Source: Halopseudomonas phragmitis
GTDB taxonomy: Bacteria > Pseudomonadota > Gammaproteobacteria > Pseudomonadales > Pseudomonadaceae
Direction of reading: 5' to 3'
DNA: 64,000 bases
NCBI RefSeq assembly: GCF_002056295.1
Contig: NZ_CP020100.1
Location: 3,971,154-4,035,153 of the forward strand
Shown here: piece after piece, positions 46,151-54,694 of the stretch
Layout of the letters: each line of letters begins with the position of its first letter
Position numbering within the stretch: the first letter of the stretch is position 1
Notes under the pieces: generated by a model
Database searches by the model: none
What the model was told of the DNA's origin: nothing
Seen by the model: the letters and a program-made list of their open reading frames with translations, nothing else
Made by a program: the position numbers and the translations under genes

Positions 46151-47176
46151 TCAGGCGGCGCGCTTGACCTGCCGCATGGTGTAGAACTGCGAGAGCCCCT
46201 GCCCTACGCGGGTCACGTCCTGCAACGCCTCGAAGGTTACAGCCAGAGCCGCGTAGTCAGTGCTGCTGACCGGCAGCTCCTGAATGATGTTGATCTTCAC
46301 GCGGTGAATAGTTACGTCATACACCTCGCCATCCTGGGCATCGTTCATGCCGGCAAAGTGCAGTGTCTTCTCACCCTGCGTTGCCTGAGCTAACACCTCA
46401 CTGACATCAGCCGCCAGACGGGTGTAACCCACGGTCAGAGTACCCGGCGACATGCTGGTGTTTTCGGTCAGCTGGATGCCGTAAGGGGTGACGATGTAAT
46501 CAGTACCCACTTCGCCGGCACTGGCCGCCGACTCACTCACAGTGATGGTAAATGCGTCATCCTCTGCAAAAGGGGTGCTGCCAGCCGCCACAGTGAACGC
46601 CAGGCCACCACCAACAAACGGAGTGCCAACCGTGCCAGAACCAATCTGGATATCTCCCGGGCCAGTAAGGGTGAAATCAGTCTCACTGGTCAGCGTGACA
46701 GTGTAAGCACCCACGCCGGCAGTAGTGACGCTCAGACCTGAGACTTGACCGTCACCGGCATTACCCATGGCGGCCTCGCTGGCCACAGTTTTCTGTGTCA
46801 GCGTGACCGTCACAGGCTGAGAGGTATCAACCAGGTACTTGAACACCACCAACTCACGGGGCTGGCCGACAACAGGCTGCAACTCACCAGAAACCTCACC
46901 GGCAGCGACACTGTGGATTACCGCGTTCAAGTGATGCGCCAGGTTGGCCGGGGTCACATCATGAAGGGTGTACGAACCGGTCACGGCGGTTACTCGAGTC
47001 TTCGAGTTGTTGTTGCCGATGCCGGTGCGGTAGTTCGGCAGAGCGCGCTGCTCCGTTGGGTGCTGCAGCGCCAGCGAGTGGCTGTTACCAACCTCAAGCA
47101 GGCCGCTGGCCGCTTGATAGTTTTTCGACGACAGCATGCCGACGCCGATGAACGAGCGATCTTGTGCATGAATCAT
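46151..47176 (-). CDS. Major tail tube protein with inserted Ig-like domain
   Basis: A 341-residue tail tube subunit. The first 110 and last 110 residues form the tube-type fold (MIHAQDRSFIGVGMLSSKNY, and the end with VKINIIQELPVSSTDYAALAVTFEALQD). Residues 118-215 (TVTLTQKTVASEAAMGNAGD, AYTVTLTSETDFTLTGPGD) look like an inserted beta-sandwich domain, as seen on many phage tubes. It has a CAGGAG ribosome site directly after a terminator hairpin. Confidence 0.8.
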   Translation of the reverse strand: MIHAQDRSFIGVGMLSSKNYQAASGLLEVGNSHSLALQHPTEQRALPNYRTGIGNNNSKTRVTAVTGSYTLHDVTPANLAHHLNAVIHSVAAGEVSGELQPVVGQPRELVVFKYLVDTSQPVTVTLTQKTVASEAAMGNAGDGQVSGLSVTTAGVGAYTVTLTSETDFTLTGPGDIQIGSGTVGTPFVGGGLAFTVAAGSTPFAEDDAFTITVSESAASAGEVGTDYIVTPYGIQLTENTSMSPGTLTVGYTRLAADVSEVLAQATQGEKTLHFAGMNDAQDGEVYDVTIHRVKINIIQELPVSSTDYAALAVTFEALQDVTRVGQGLSQFYTMRQVKRAA

Positions 47177-47193
47177 TGCGAACTCCTGAAAAG

Positions 47194-47217
47194 AAAAAGC
47201 CGCTCACTGGAGCGGCT
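47194..47217 (-). terminator. Intrinsic terminator before the tail tube gene
   Basis: AGCCGCT and AGCGGCT with a 5-base loop is followed by T5 on the minus strand. The stop codon of the gene at 47204 lies inside the hairpin. Confidence 0.7.
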
Positions 47218-47650
47218 GGACATAGGTGACTTGCAGAGGCATGACATGGAACGCCCAGCGCCTGCCCTGCTCTGGCGACACTGTCGGCTGCGCGGCAAAT
47301 GAGACAAGCTGCACCCCCTGAACGGAGTCGAGACCAGCCTTATTCCCGGCGGTGGCCACTTTCACAGCCAGCCTCAAAGTTCGAAGCTCAGCAGCGTATT
47401 GCCGTTTGCGAGTGACCGGAACGATGTTGATGGTGACCTGCTCGCGCACACTGTTCTTCATGCGCGGGGTCTCCTGACCAAAGCCCAGTTCGATGGTGTC
47501 TCCTGGCTGCAGTACGATTAAGCTGTCCGGCAGCCCAGTGTCTTCATCATCGAACATGGTCCGCACATCACCCTCTTCAACATGCCCAGCCGGCGCCAGT
47601 AAGGTCTTGAGGGCTTCGATGACTTCCGATTGAACGTCGCGTATTGGCAT
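47204..47650 (-). CDS. Tail terminator-like protein
   Basis: A 148-residue protein (MPIRDVQSEVIEALKTLLAP, RTMFDDEDTGLPDSLIVLQPGD, VTINIVPVTRKRQYAAELRTLRLAVKVA) that by position between head-tail joining and tube genes corresponds to lambda gpU. The alpha/beta pattern fits tail terminators. It begins one base from the preceding stop. Family assignment is by position, not by motif. Confidence 0.62.
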   Translation of the reverse strand: MPIRDVQSEVIEALKTLLAPAGHVEEGDVRTMFDDEDTGLPDSLIVLQPGDTIELGFGQETPRMKNSVREQVTINIVPVTRKRQYAAELRTLRLAVKVATAGNKAGLDSVQGVQLVSFAAQPTVSPEQGRRWAFHVMPLQVTYVQPLQ

Positions 47651-47651
47651 G

Positions 47652-47993
47652 TCAGGGCACCAGATAGAAAGTGATCAGATCGCCGTCGTCACTGGCAATG
47701 CCATCCAGATGCCAGTTTTTACCGACCAGGTACTTGACCGGCTCGATCGAGTTACTGCGCACCCCGCCCTTGCGGTCATACGCACCCAGCGCGGCTTTGC
47801 TGACACAGACCGTTACCACCCGGTCAACGAACCCGGAAACCTCGTTGATCCGCTGTACATCCGTATCAACGATGGCATCAAGCCCCTCAACCGCTACCGA
47901 TCCGGCAGCGGTGAGGAAGTCGACTCGCCCATCCTTGAGCGTTTCAAGCAGGGCGGTGTCCATGTCGGCCATTGCAGCAGAGAAGTCGCTCAC
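47652..47993 (-). CDS. Head-tail joining protein
   Basis: A 113-residue protein (MSDFSAAMADMDTALLETLKD, VTVCVSKAALGAYDRKGGVRSNSIEP) similar in size and position to lambda gpFII or gpZ-type connectors. It is coupled with its neighbours (3 bases after the previous gene). No catalytic features. Confidence 0.6.
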   Translation of the reverse strand: MSDFSAAMADMDTALLETLKDGRVDFLTAAGSVAVEGLDAIVDTDVQRINEVSGFVDRVVTVCVSKAALGAYDRKGGVRSNSIEPVKYLVGKNWHLDGIASDDGDLITFYLVP

Positions 47994-47996
47994 GGC

Positions 47997-48221
47997 TTAT
48001 TCCTCCGCCGTTCCGGCCCGGGCGATAATGCCTTGCTTCAGCAGCTCTTCTTCGAGCTCCGGGGTTGGAGGCTGGTACGGCTCGCCCTCGATGTAGGTTT
48101 TGCCGGACTCCTGAATGCAGCCCCAGACGACAACAAAACCTACAGCGGCTGCCGGGGCCTCAGTTGCTCCGGCATCAGGCCCTTGCTCGGCTTGCGGCTT
48201 CTTAGCCGCTTTGCCAGCCAC
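47997..48221 (-). CDS. Small head-completion protein
   Basis: A 74-residue protein starting at GTG 48221, 1 base after the capsid gene stop. It has an Ala/Pro-rich N terminus and a compact part (VVWGCIQESGKTYIEGEPYQPPTPELEEELLKQGIIA) like small proteins between the major capsid and connector genes (lambda gpFI position). A longer frame opens at 48260 inside the capsid gene and was not used. Confidence 0.55.
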   Translation of the reverse strand: MAGKAAKKPQAEQGPDAGATEAPAAAVGFVVVWGCIQESGKTYIEGEPYQPPTPELEEELLKQGIIARAGTAEE

Positions 48222-48222
48222 G

Positions 48223-49251
48223 TCACACCACCTTGGCGTAGATGAAAGCGTCCGGCTCAAGGAAGCCAGCCATGGGCGCGCTCTGCAGCTTCAGCCAACG
48301 GACAGACGGCTCTGGAGTGACCCAGCTCTTCGGGAAGCGCGCAGCTTCTACCATGCCGCTCTCGATTGCTTCCAGGTCCTGAATTGCACCGTACAGCATC
48401 GCATTGCGAGTGTTGCTGGCACCGAGAATCAGGCCGCCCTCGGGAATCATCGGCTGCTCGACTTCTTCATCGTCCAGGTACCATTCGTCGTAGGCGTACA
48501 GGTCCAGGCCCGGGTCATTCAGGTAGCCGAGATAGGTCACGCCGTCCGGCAGCTCTTCCGGCTTGATCATGCCCATGTCTACGCGACGGGTGTTGAGTTG
48601 CTTCATCACCATGTCGTTGGCCTGGAAGGCCGCAACCGCTTCGGCGCTCAGCACAGCAGTGTTGGCAGTGCGGCCAGAATCCTTGGCGATTTTGCGTTTC
48701 CAGGCGCGCAGGTTGGCGATAGGATCCGAACCATCAACATTCCACTTGTCAGTGGTGAGAGTGATCTTGTGGTCAGCGGCCATGAGGAAATCAATGGTGT
48801 CATCAACACCTTCGCCGACCACACGAATCTGGCCAGTAGTCAGGGCCTGAGCGCACTGCCACTCTTCACGACGGATGATCTCGTCATCCAGGTCGCGCAG
48901 GTCCTCGCCCAGTTTTTCAGCAGCTCGTTGCGCCGGCGACTTGGCAGCGTATGGCGAATCACCAGCCGCCCGCTTGAGGATCAGGTCAGCAGTGGTTTCG
49001 CGCTTGGGTTGAACATACGGCGGCGCGTAGGTGCTGCTGCTGTAGCCTTCACCCAGCGATACGCTACCGGGCAGCTTCGGATGCACGAACGGCGCCATCT
49101 TGCGCTTGCCTTTGACGATATCGATGTCAACGGTCTTGGTGCCGAAGGTGCGCGGGTTGGAGCCGTTGAAGAACGTCGCCATCAGAAACCGACGCGGCGT
49201 CTTCATCTGCTCGACCGCCTCGAGCATGGTGCGAGTATCAAAAATATCCAT
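48223..49251 (-). CDS. Major capsid protein, lambda gpE family
   Basis: A 342-residue head protein of the lambda E family: MDIFDTRTMLEAVEQMKTPRRFLMATFF, then TVDIDIVKGKRKMAPFVHPKLPGS and GEDLRDLDDEIIRREEWQCAQALTTGQI. The C-terminal part ends ARFPKSWVTPEPSVRWLKLQSAPM, which is typical of the family. Length matches lambda gpE (341). The order protease, decoration, capsid is that of lambda. Confidence 0.93.
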   Translation of the reverse strand: MDIFDTRTMLEAVEQMKTPRRFLMATFFNGSNPRTFGTKTVDIDIVKGKRKMAPFVHPKLPGSVSLGEGYSSSTYAPPYVQPKRETTADLILKRAAGDSPYAAKSPAQRAAEKLGEDLRDLDDEIIRREEWQCAQALTTGQIRVVGEGVDDTIDFLMAADHKITLTTDKWNVDGSDPIANLRAWKRKIAKDSGRTANTAVLSAEAVAAFQANDMVMKQLNTRRVDMGMIKPEELPDGVTYLGYLNDPGLDLYAYDEWYLDDEEVEQPMIPEGGLILGASNTRNAMLYGAIQDLEAIESGMVEAARFPKSWVTPEPSVRWLKLQSAPMAGFLEPDAFIYAKVV

Positions 49252-49265
49252 CTGTGGTGCTCCTA

Positions 49266-49616
49266 TCAGCGGATGAACAGAGAAAGGGGACGCAGCGCAG
49301 CCTTCACGCTAGCGATGGTGTGGCCGGCACCGAGCGTCAGCTGGGCGGCAAGTACTTCACCCGTCAGCATCACTGGCGCGGGCGCGGCACCTTCGGTGGT
49401 GTCGACAGCCTCTGCCAGAATGACATCCGGCGTTTCGGACCCATCTTCGGCGGCTGCCAGAGACAGCACATACTCATCACTGGCGGTAACCTTGCCCAGA
49501 ACGGCGCCGGCAGCCAGGACCATGCCCTGAGCGATTACCACCGATTCCATGACAACGGGGAAATGGCCAGCAGCAAGCTGAACCGGTACATAGGTAGAAC
49601 GGATCGGGTTAGCCAT
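49266..49616 (-). CDS. Head decoration protein, lambda gpD family
   Basis: A 116-residue capsid-stabilising protein. The pattern FPVVMESVVIAQGMVLAAGAVLGKV, DVILAEAVDTTEGAAPAPVMLTGEV and the LFIR end fit the gpD beta-tulip family. ATG at 49616 follows AGGAGGCCAC and was preferred to the frame start at 49631. It lies directly before the capsid gene. Confidence 0.88.
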   Translation of the reverse strand: MANPIRSTYVPVQLAAGHFPVVMESVVIAQGMVLAAGAVLGKVTASDEYVLSLAAAEDGSETPDVILAEAVDTTEGAAPAPVMLTGEVLAAQLTLGAGHTIASVKAALRPLSLFIR

Positions 49617-49627
49617 GTGGCCTCCTG

Positions 49628-50017
49628 TCAACGACGATTTGCACCAGCGGCAATCGCGCTGGCAGTGGCGGCCCGCTCAGCAGATTCGCTCTCCGCCGGC
49701 GGGGTTTGGGTGGTGGTGCGGGTTGCATCAGCCTTGATGCCAGCCAGGCTGATGCCGCGATCCTGCGCGGCCTTGAAAAGCTGCAGGGCGGTGGCTTCAA
49801 CACTGGAGCCATCGTCGATTGCGGCTTCGATTTCTTTCTCGAAGCCCGCAGCCGCAAGCGCCTGAATACCCTTAACACGGGCACGCTCTGCGGCGACCGC
49901 ATCGGCGGTGATGGCCTTCTCGTCGACCGCTTCCAGGGCGGCAATCTGGATGGTGTTCGGGTCGGTACCGGCAGCCAGCGCCGCCTGCAGTTCCGCCGTG
50001 GTCTTTACAGTTGTCAT
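49628..50017 (-). CDS. Internal in-frame scaffold protein (Nu3-like)
   Basis: Inside the protease gene, an in-frame ATG at 50017 follows CCGAGGAAACTCACC, a usable ribosome site, just where the protease domain ends. It would give a 129-residue Ala/Glu-rich helical protein (MTTVKTTAELQAALAAGTD, then LEAVDEKAITADAVAAERAR), equivalent to lambda Nu3 within C. Separate production is inferred from the site and from the lambda case. Confidence 0.6.
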   Translation of the reverse strand: MTTVKTTAELQAALAAGTDPNTIQIAALEAVDEKAITADAVAAERARVKGIQALAAAGFEKEIEAAIDDGSSVEATALQLFKAAQDRGISLAGIKADATRTTTQTPPAESESAERAATASAIAAGANRR

Positions 50018-50842
50018 GGTGAGTTTCCTCGGGGTTGCGGCCGCTTTGGCCATTTCGGTAATCAGGCCCTCAAGCGAGCCCAAACGGTGCGCCAGCCCAG
50101 CGTCTACTGCCTCCGCGCCGACTCGCAAACCGCCGTGGTCGCCCATCTCAGGGATGCGCTCGACATCAACGCCCAGGTTGCGAGCAACCTTGGCAACGAA
50201 TACGCCAGACATGGAGTCGATGGTTTTGCTGAGCACTGCACGCCCCTCTTCCGTTGAGAGGTCAGGCCTTTTGTTGGGGGCGTTCTGGCTGGTGATGGTG
50301 TAACGCTTCTCGCCTTCCTTGGCGTCGCGGATCAGCACCTCGGTAACAACGCCTATGCTGCCAACCAGCGCTGTGTCATCAACCACCAATTCGCCAGCCG
50401 CGCTGGCCAGCCAGTAGGCTCCGCTGGCGACATAACCGCCGCCATAAGCCTTGATTGGCTTGCGCTCACGCGCCGCATAAATCATGTCTGCCAGTTCGTT
50501 GATGCCGCTGGCCTCGCCACCAGGGCTGTCGATGTTCAGCACAATGCCCTTAATCTTCGGGTCATCGAGCGCGACTTGAAGATCAGTCGCCAGCTCTTGC
50601 GTGCTGGTGGCACCGCTGATACGCGTGAACAGGTTGGCGTAGCGCATGATCGGGCCAGTGACCGGGATCACCGCGATGCCATCCCGCACCGTAACGCTGT
50701 GGGCATTCTCCAGCGGCTTACCGATCCTTGCCTCCAACGCTTCCGGCTCACCCTGACGATCAGCGATTGCCATCAGGTTATCCAAAGCGTCAGGCAGCAT
50801 CAGCCATGACCGCGACGCGGCCAGCTCAAATGCACGTGGCAT
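49628..50842 (-). CDS. S49 head maturation protease with C-terminal scaffold
   Basis: A 404-residue protein. Residues 1-265 are an S49 (SppA-like) serine protease of the lambda gpC type: NIDSPGGEASG, the nucleophile region GGYVASGAYWLASAA and LVGSIGVVTEV. Residues 276-404 are helical and Ala-rich and form a scaffold domain that can also be made alone from an internal start. The protease would process the scaffold and itself in the prohead. Confidence 0.9.
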   Translation of the reverse strand: MPRAFELAASRSWLMLPDALDNLMAIADRQGEPEALEARIGKPLENAHSVTVRDGIAVIPVTGPIMRYANLFTRISGATSTQELATDLQVALDDPKIKGIVLNIDSPGGEASGINELADMIYAARERKPIKAYGGGYVASGAYWLASAAGELVVDDTALVGSIGVVTEVLIRDAKEGEKRYTITSQNAPNKRPDLSTEEGRAVLSKTIDSMSGVFVAKVARNLGVDVERIPEMGDHGGLRVGAEAVDAGLAHRLGSLEGLITEMAKAAATPRKLTMTTVKTTAELQAALAAGTDPNTIQIAALEAVDEKAITADAVAAERARVKGIQALAAAGFEKEIEAAIDDGSSVEATALQLFKAAQDRGISLAGIKADATRTTTQTPPAESESAERAATASAIAAGANRR

Positions 50843-50847
50843 GGGGT

Positions 50848-52452
50848 TTACTCCTGATTGGTGTTTGGTGCTTCTGGCTCAGGCTGGGCACCCTTGGGCA
50901 ACTGGTAGTTGCCACCTTTGCGGCGCTGATCAATCTCACGCGCTCGCTGGCGATACACCTGTTGCCAGGGCTCGCCGGTCATAGCCGCCGTCTCCAGCGT
51001 CTCGTTGCTGACGCCGATCTCAATCCGCTTGCCAGCAGCGTTGGCTTCCTTGAGCTCGTCGATAGCGCCCCGGGCCGGGCCAATCCAAAGCGCCTGACAA
51101 TAGGCCTTGCGCTTGATCGGGTCGGCGTAGCCCGGCAGATCGATCAAGCCACGCGCCACCGCTTCGTCGATGATCAGTTCACGGCTGGGCTGACAGAAGT
51201 CGCAGGTCAGCCACCACCGGCGCAGACTGTAGAACCGCCACGCCTGTAGCATGGCAGCACGGGCGGCGCTGTAACTTGAGCTGTAGAACAGCAGGATCTC
51301 TTCGGCGGGCAGCTCCAACGCTGCGCCGATCTCCTTCACGACAGCCATGAAGAACGGGTCAAACTGTGCATTGGGTCGCCCCGGGTTGACGGTGGTTGCT
51401 TTCTCACCACGGCCAAGGTCGATGATGGCGCCCTCGCCCAGCTGTATGTCGCCGCTGCTTTCATCATCAGTCGACGCCCCCTCGCCACCGTTCACAAGGC
51501 TGGAGAGGCTCATCTTGTCTTCGTCAAAGTCGCCGCTTTTCTCGATGAACACTGTGAACATGGCCGAGACAACGGCGGCCATCAGCTCGGCACTGCTGTA
51601 GCGCTCCAGCTTCTGCAACGGCTCCAGCACCGGTGCGAGATACGGAGCGCCGCGCTTCTGGCCGGGCCGCTCTTTGTCGGCCATTACGTGCAGCACTCGC
51701 CGCCGGCCTGTGATAGCGCCGAACGCCTCAAGCTTGTCCCAGCGCAGCACGGCACCCGGCGTCAGCTCGTTCGGGTAGCCGCTGCAGACGTGATACCGTA
51801 CTGGCGCGCCAAGGGCATCGAACTCCACACCCTCCACAATTCTCGCTGTGTCCAGCCCACGGCTGGGATTGCATAGCCGGTCGGTCTCGATCAGCTGTAG
51901 CCGGGTGCTGAATACGCAACCCGTGCGCTCCTCATCCGGCGTTGATACCAGCACGTCACCACCAACTAGCGCAGACACAAGCACCAAGGCCTGCAACTGG
52001 TAGTGGTTGAGGGTGGCCTCGGCATCGCACTCGCGCGGGTCATCCGCGTAGATTGACCAGACTCGGTCAAGCTCGGCATTCAGCGCATCGCCTTCTTCCT
52101 CGCTCAAGCCAAGCGCTTCGTGATCAACCTGAGCGCGGCACACCAGCCCGGTACCAACCACATTGGTGCGCAGCCGCATGATTGCCGCCCTAGCGATCAG
52201 GTGGTTACGCATGGCGTCCCGCGAGCGCGACACCAGCATGCTGCGCTCGCTGCTTACCAGGTCCCGGCGCGGGCTTCCCAGCCCCGGAATCCAACTGGCC
52301 ATACTGCGTAACATGCGCGATGCACCACGCCAGCGGGTCTCGCTACCGCCACCACCACCCTGGGCTTTGATCTTGGGCTGGGCAACCTGACGGGCCAGCT
52401 TGATCGCCTCCTGCATGAGCAGTTGCTCGGGAGACTTCCTGAAGATACCCAT
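50848..52452 (-). CDS. Portal protein, lambda gpB family
   Basis: A 534-residue portal subunit that forms the DNA gate at the capsid vertex. Lambda-type segments are MLRSMASWIPGLGSPRRDL, SRSRDAMRNHLIARAAIMRLRTNVVGTGL, the VLHVMADKERPGQKRGAPYLAPVLEPL stretch and AALELPAEEILLFYSSSYSAARAAMLQAW. ATG at 52452 overlaps the gpW gene end. Length matches gpB (533). Confidence 0.93.
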   Translation of the reverse strand: MGIFRKSPEQLLMQEAIKLARQVAQPKIKAQGGGGGSETRWRGASRMLRSMASWIPGLGSPRRDLVSSERSMLVSRSRDAMRNHLIARAAIMRLRTNVVGTGLVCRAQVDHEALGLSEEEGDALNAELDRVWSIYADDPRECDAEATLNHYQLQALVLVSALVGGDVLVSTPDEERTGCVFSTRLQLIETDRLCNPSRGLDTARIVEGVEFDALGAPVRYHVCSGYPNELTPGAVLRWDKLEAFGAITGRRRVLHVMADKERPGQKRGAPYLAPVLEPLQKLERYSSAELMAAVVSAMFTVFIEKSGDFDEDKMSLSSLVNGGEGASTDDESSGDIQLGEGAIIDLGRGEKATTVNPGRPNAQFDPFFMAVVKEIGAALELPAEEILLFYSSSYSAARAAMLQAWRFYSLRRWWLTCDFCQPSRELIIDEAVARGLIDLPGYADPIKRKAYCQALWIGPARGAIDELKEANAAGKRIEIGVSNETLETAAMTGEPWQQVYRQRAREIDQRRKGGNYQLPKGAQPEPEAPNTNQE

Positions 52453-52454
52453 GA

Positions 52455-52670
52455 TCAAATCTTCCCGTAGGTGATGCGACTGCGCCCGCGACCACGCAGT
52501 GCGGCCTGCTCAGCGGACACTTCGCGGGCAATCTGCGACTCCAGCATCCGCAGGCTGGCCAGCTCTGCCCGCTGAACTTCACGGTCACCCTTGCGAACGC
52601 GCTGCCCCTTCTCAAGGATGGCCTTGATCGACGCTCGAACGTCTGCAAGGCGCTGTTGTGCATCGGTCAT
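52455..52670 (-). CDS. gpW-family head-tail joining protein
   Basis: A 71-residue protein with the gpW two-helix-plus-hairpin pattern (MTDAQQRLADVRASIKAILEKGQ, VQRAELASLRMLESQIAREV). It lies between the large terminase and portal genes exactly as W does in lambda. It joins head to tail after packaging. Confidence 0.85.
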   Translation of the reverse strand: MTDAQQRLADVRASIKAILEKGQRVRKGDREVQRAELASLRMLESQIAREVSAEQAALRGRGRSRITYGKI

Positions 52671-52678
52671 GGTTCACC

Positions 52679-54694
52679 TCAGTGCGCCCGACCGCGCACC
52701 CTGCGTCCGCCGCCTCGGGCAGCTTTACGGGGTACAGCCGCGACAGGCTCTTCGCTATTGAATAAGTTGGGTTGCAGCAGTTGCTGCTCAAGCGCGTCCC
52801 AGTCGGCATCACGCATGATGTGAGTCTTCAGGCTCCGCGCTGCATGCAGGGCGTACACCTCGCAGTCCAGCGCCTCATTGCGCCGACCTGCCTTTTTCTG
52901 CCAAACCATCTTGCTGGGGTTACGCGGATGCGGTGCCAGCACCTCGTTGGTCACCTGCTCGTAGTAGTCACTACGAATGTCGCTGTACCAGTGCATCCTG
53001 CCTGGGCCAGCCCCTTTCAAGCGCAGACGCTGATCAATCAGCGTCTTGGCCTTATGGGTACCCACGATGAATGGCCGCAGACCGTACTTCGATGCCTTGG
53101 TGTTAGTGGCGTTGGTATCGACGGTGGGGGCTGGCTTAACAAAAATCTCTCGATCCCTGCTGTCAACCGACGCACCCTTCACCGCCATGATGCTGAAGCG
53201 GGCGCGGGCGCGCACGTAGGTGTACACCGCGTCGCTGGACGTACCGTCAGAGCAGTCGATACCCGCTGCACTGACCACCATCTGGCAACCGTGCTCGCTC
53301 TTGACCTGTGTGGCCAGCAGCTTGTCCAGCTCAACCCATACCGGGTCTTTTACATCCAGCGGGTTGCCGTGCAGTTCGCCCCAGTACAAACGCCAGGATT
53401 CCTCACCTCGCCCCCAGCCAACCATCAGCACCGCCAAACGGTCATGCTGAACGTCGACACCGACCGTGATCAGCAGCACGCCTTTCGGAGCAGTCAGTTC
53501 ACCGTAGGCCTCGGCCCGACGCTCCAGCTCGTCGGTCTTCGGTGCATCACTCTGGTATTCGTAGCTCTCGCCCTTGGAGCTGTTCACATAAGCGATCATC
53601 GGACCGATGTTGCCCTGCGCTGCAGCGTGCTCGGCCTGCAGCTTCTTCTCCATGAGCACTTCAAACCGCGAGCCGTAGAACGTCGCGTACAGCTCGTTGA
53701 GGATGTACCCGGCAATGCCACGGAACTCGGCGGTGGCCTCCCAGCGCCCTCGCTTGAGGTTCGCGTTTTTCTGGTTGTCGTCCCAGCGCGCGCCGCAATG
53801 CGGGCAGGCGTAATAAGTCAGCTCGGGCCTGTGGTTGCCGTAAACCTCATGCTGGTAGTCCGGATCCTCCGGGCAATGCAGGTGATCAAAGCTAAGCGCA
53901 TGCTCATGGCCGCACTCGTGGCACGGCACCAGGCCAACGCGCTTGTCGGACAGCTCCAGCTCGGCATCGATTGCCGATAGCCCTTTGATCGTTGGCGTAC
54001 CCCCGATGATGATCTTTGACCGCCGAAAGGTTTTCAGGCGCTCCTTCGCCAACTTGATGCTATCGCCCTGCCCGCGCAGGTTCAGGTTACAGTCGTCTGG
54101 TTCCTCGACCGCCACCCTCGGCACCGGCGTGGACTTCACGCTGGCCGGGCTGTTGGAGCCGACCAGTTTGAGAAAGCCTCCGGGGAATTTTTTGAAGTCC
54201 TGCCGCTGCTGCAGCTTGCGGCTGCGCAGATCGATCTTCTTCCGCAATCGAGGGGTTGCCTCAATCATCGGCTCCAGCTTTTCCGCTACGTACTGCTTTG
54301 CAGCCTCAGCCTTCGGGAACAGCACCAGCACCGGGGATGGGTCAATATCGATCCACTTACCCAGCGCATTGCCCAGCACGCCGCTGGTCCATGCTACCTG
54401 TGCCGACTTACGGCCAACGATCTCCATAACCGCAGGATCATCCAGCGCCTCCAGCGGCCCGCCTGGCCAAATTAGGTGCGGTGTGACTTCAAACCGGTAC
54501 TTGCCGGGACGCGCCGCTTCTTCCGGCGCTAGCCAGCGATACTTGATTGCCCACTGAATGATGCTCATCCGAGGCGGCGGCGACCATTTGCGACAGGCTC
54601 GACGCAGCGACTTAGTCGCCGTCTTCTTCAGCAGCCTCCGGATCGTCCGGTTCGTCAAGATCCCCGTCTGACGGGTCTTCGTCATCAGGGTCAT
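52679..54694 (-). CDS. Terminase large subunit, lambda gpA family
   Basis: A 671-residue ATPase-nuclease for DNA packaging. gpA-type marks: MSIIQWAIKYRWLAPEEAARPGKYRFE, the MEIVGRKSAQVAWTSGVLGNALGKW adenine/ATP region, VLVLFPKAEAAKQ, ECGHEHALSFDHLHCPEDPDY with a zinc-like Cys pair (CHECGHEHA and CPHCGARW), and the C-terminal nuclease half beginning ITVGVDVQHDRLAVLMVGWG. The start at 54694 overlaps the small subunit gene by 83 bases; ATG 54685 or 54568 are alternatives. gpA-type enzymes cut at cos sites. Confidence 0.93.
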   Translation of the reverse strand: MTLMTKTRQTGILTNRTIRRLLKKTATKSLRRACRKWSPPPRMSIIQWAIKYRWLAPEEAARPGKYRFEVTPHLIWPGGPLEALDDPAVMEIVGRKSAQVAWTSGVLGNALGKWIDIDPSPVLVLFPKAEAAKQYVAEKLEPMIEATPRLRKKIDLRSRKLQQRQDFKKFPGGFLKLVGSNSPASVKSTPVPRVAVEEPDDCNLNLRGQGDSIKLAKERLKTFRRSKIIIGGTPTIKGLSAIDAELELSDKRVGLVPCHECGHEHALSFDHLHCPEDPDYQHEVYGNHRPELTYYACPHCGARWDDNQKNANLKRGRWEATAEFRGIAGYILNELYATFYGSRFEVLMEKKLQAEHAAAQGNIGPMIAYVNSSKGESYEYQSDAPKTDELERRAEAYGELTAPKGVLLITVGVDVQHDRLAVLMVGWGRGEESWRLYWGELHGNPLDVKDPVWVELDKLLATQVKSEHGCQMVVSAAGIDCSDGTSSDAVYTYVRARARFSIMAVKGASVDSRDREIFVKPAPTVDTNATNTKASKYGLRPFIVGTHKAKTLIDQRLRLKGAGPGRMHWYSDIRSDYYEQVTNEVLAPHPRNPSKMVWQKKAGRRNEALDCEVYALHAARSLKTHIMRDADWDALEQQLLQPNLFNSEEPVAAVPRKAARGGGRRVRGRAH

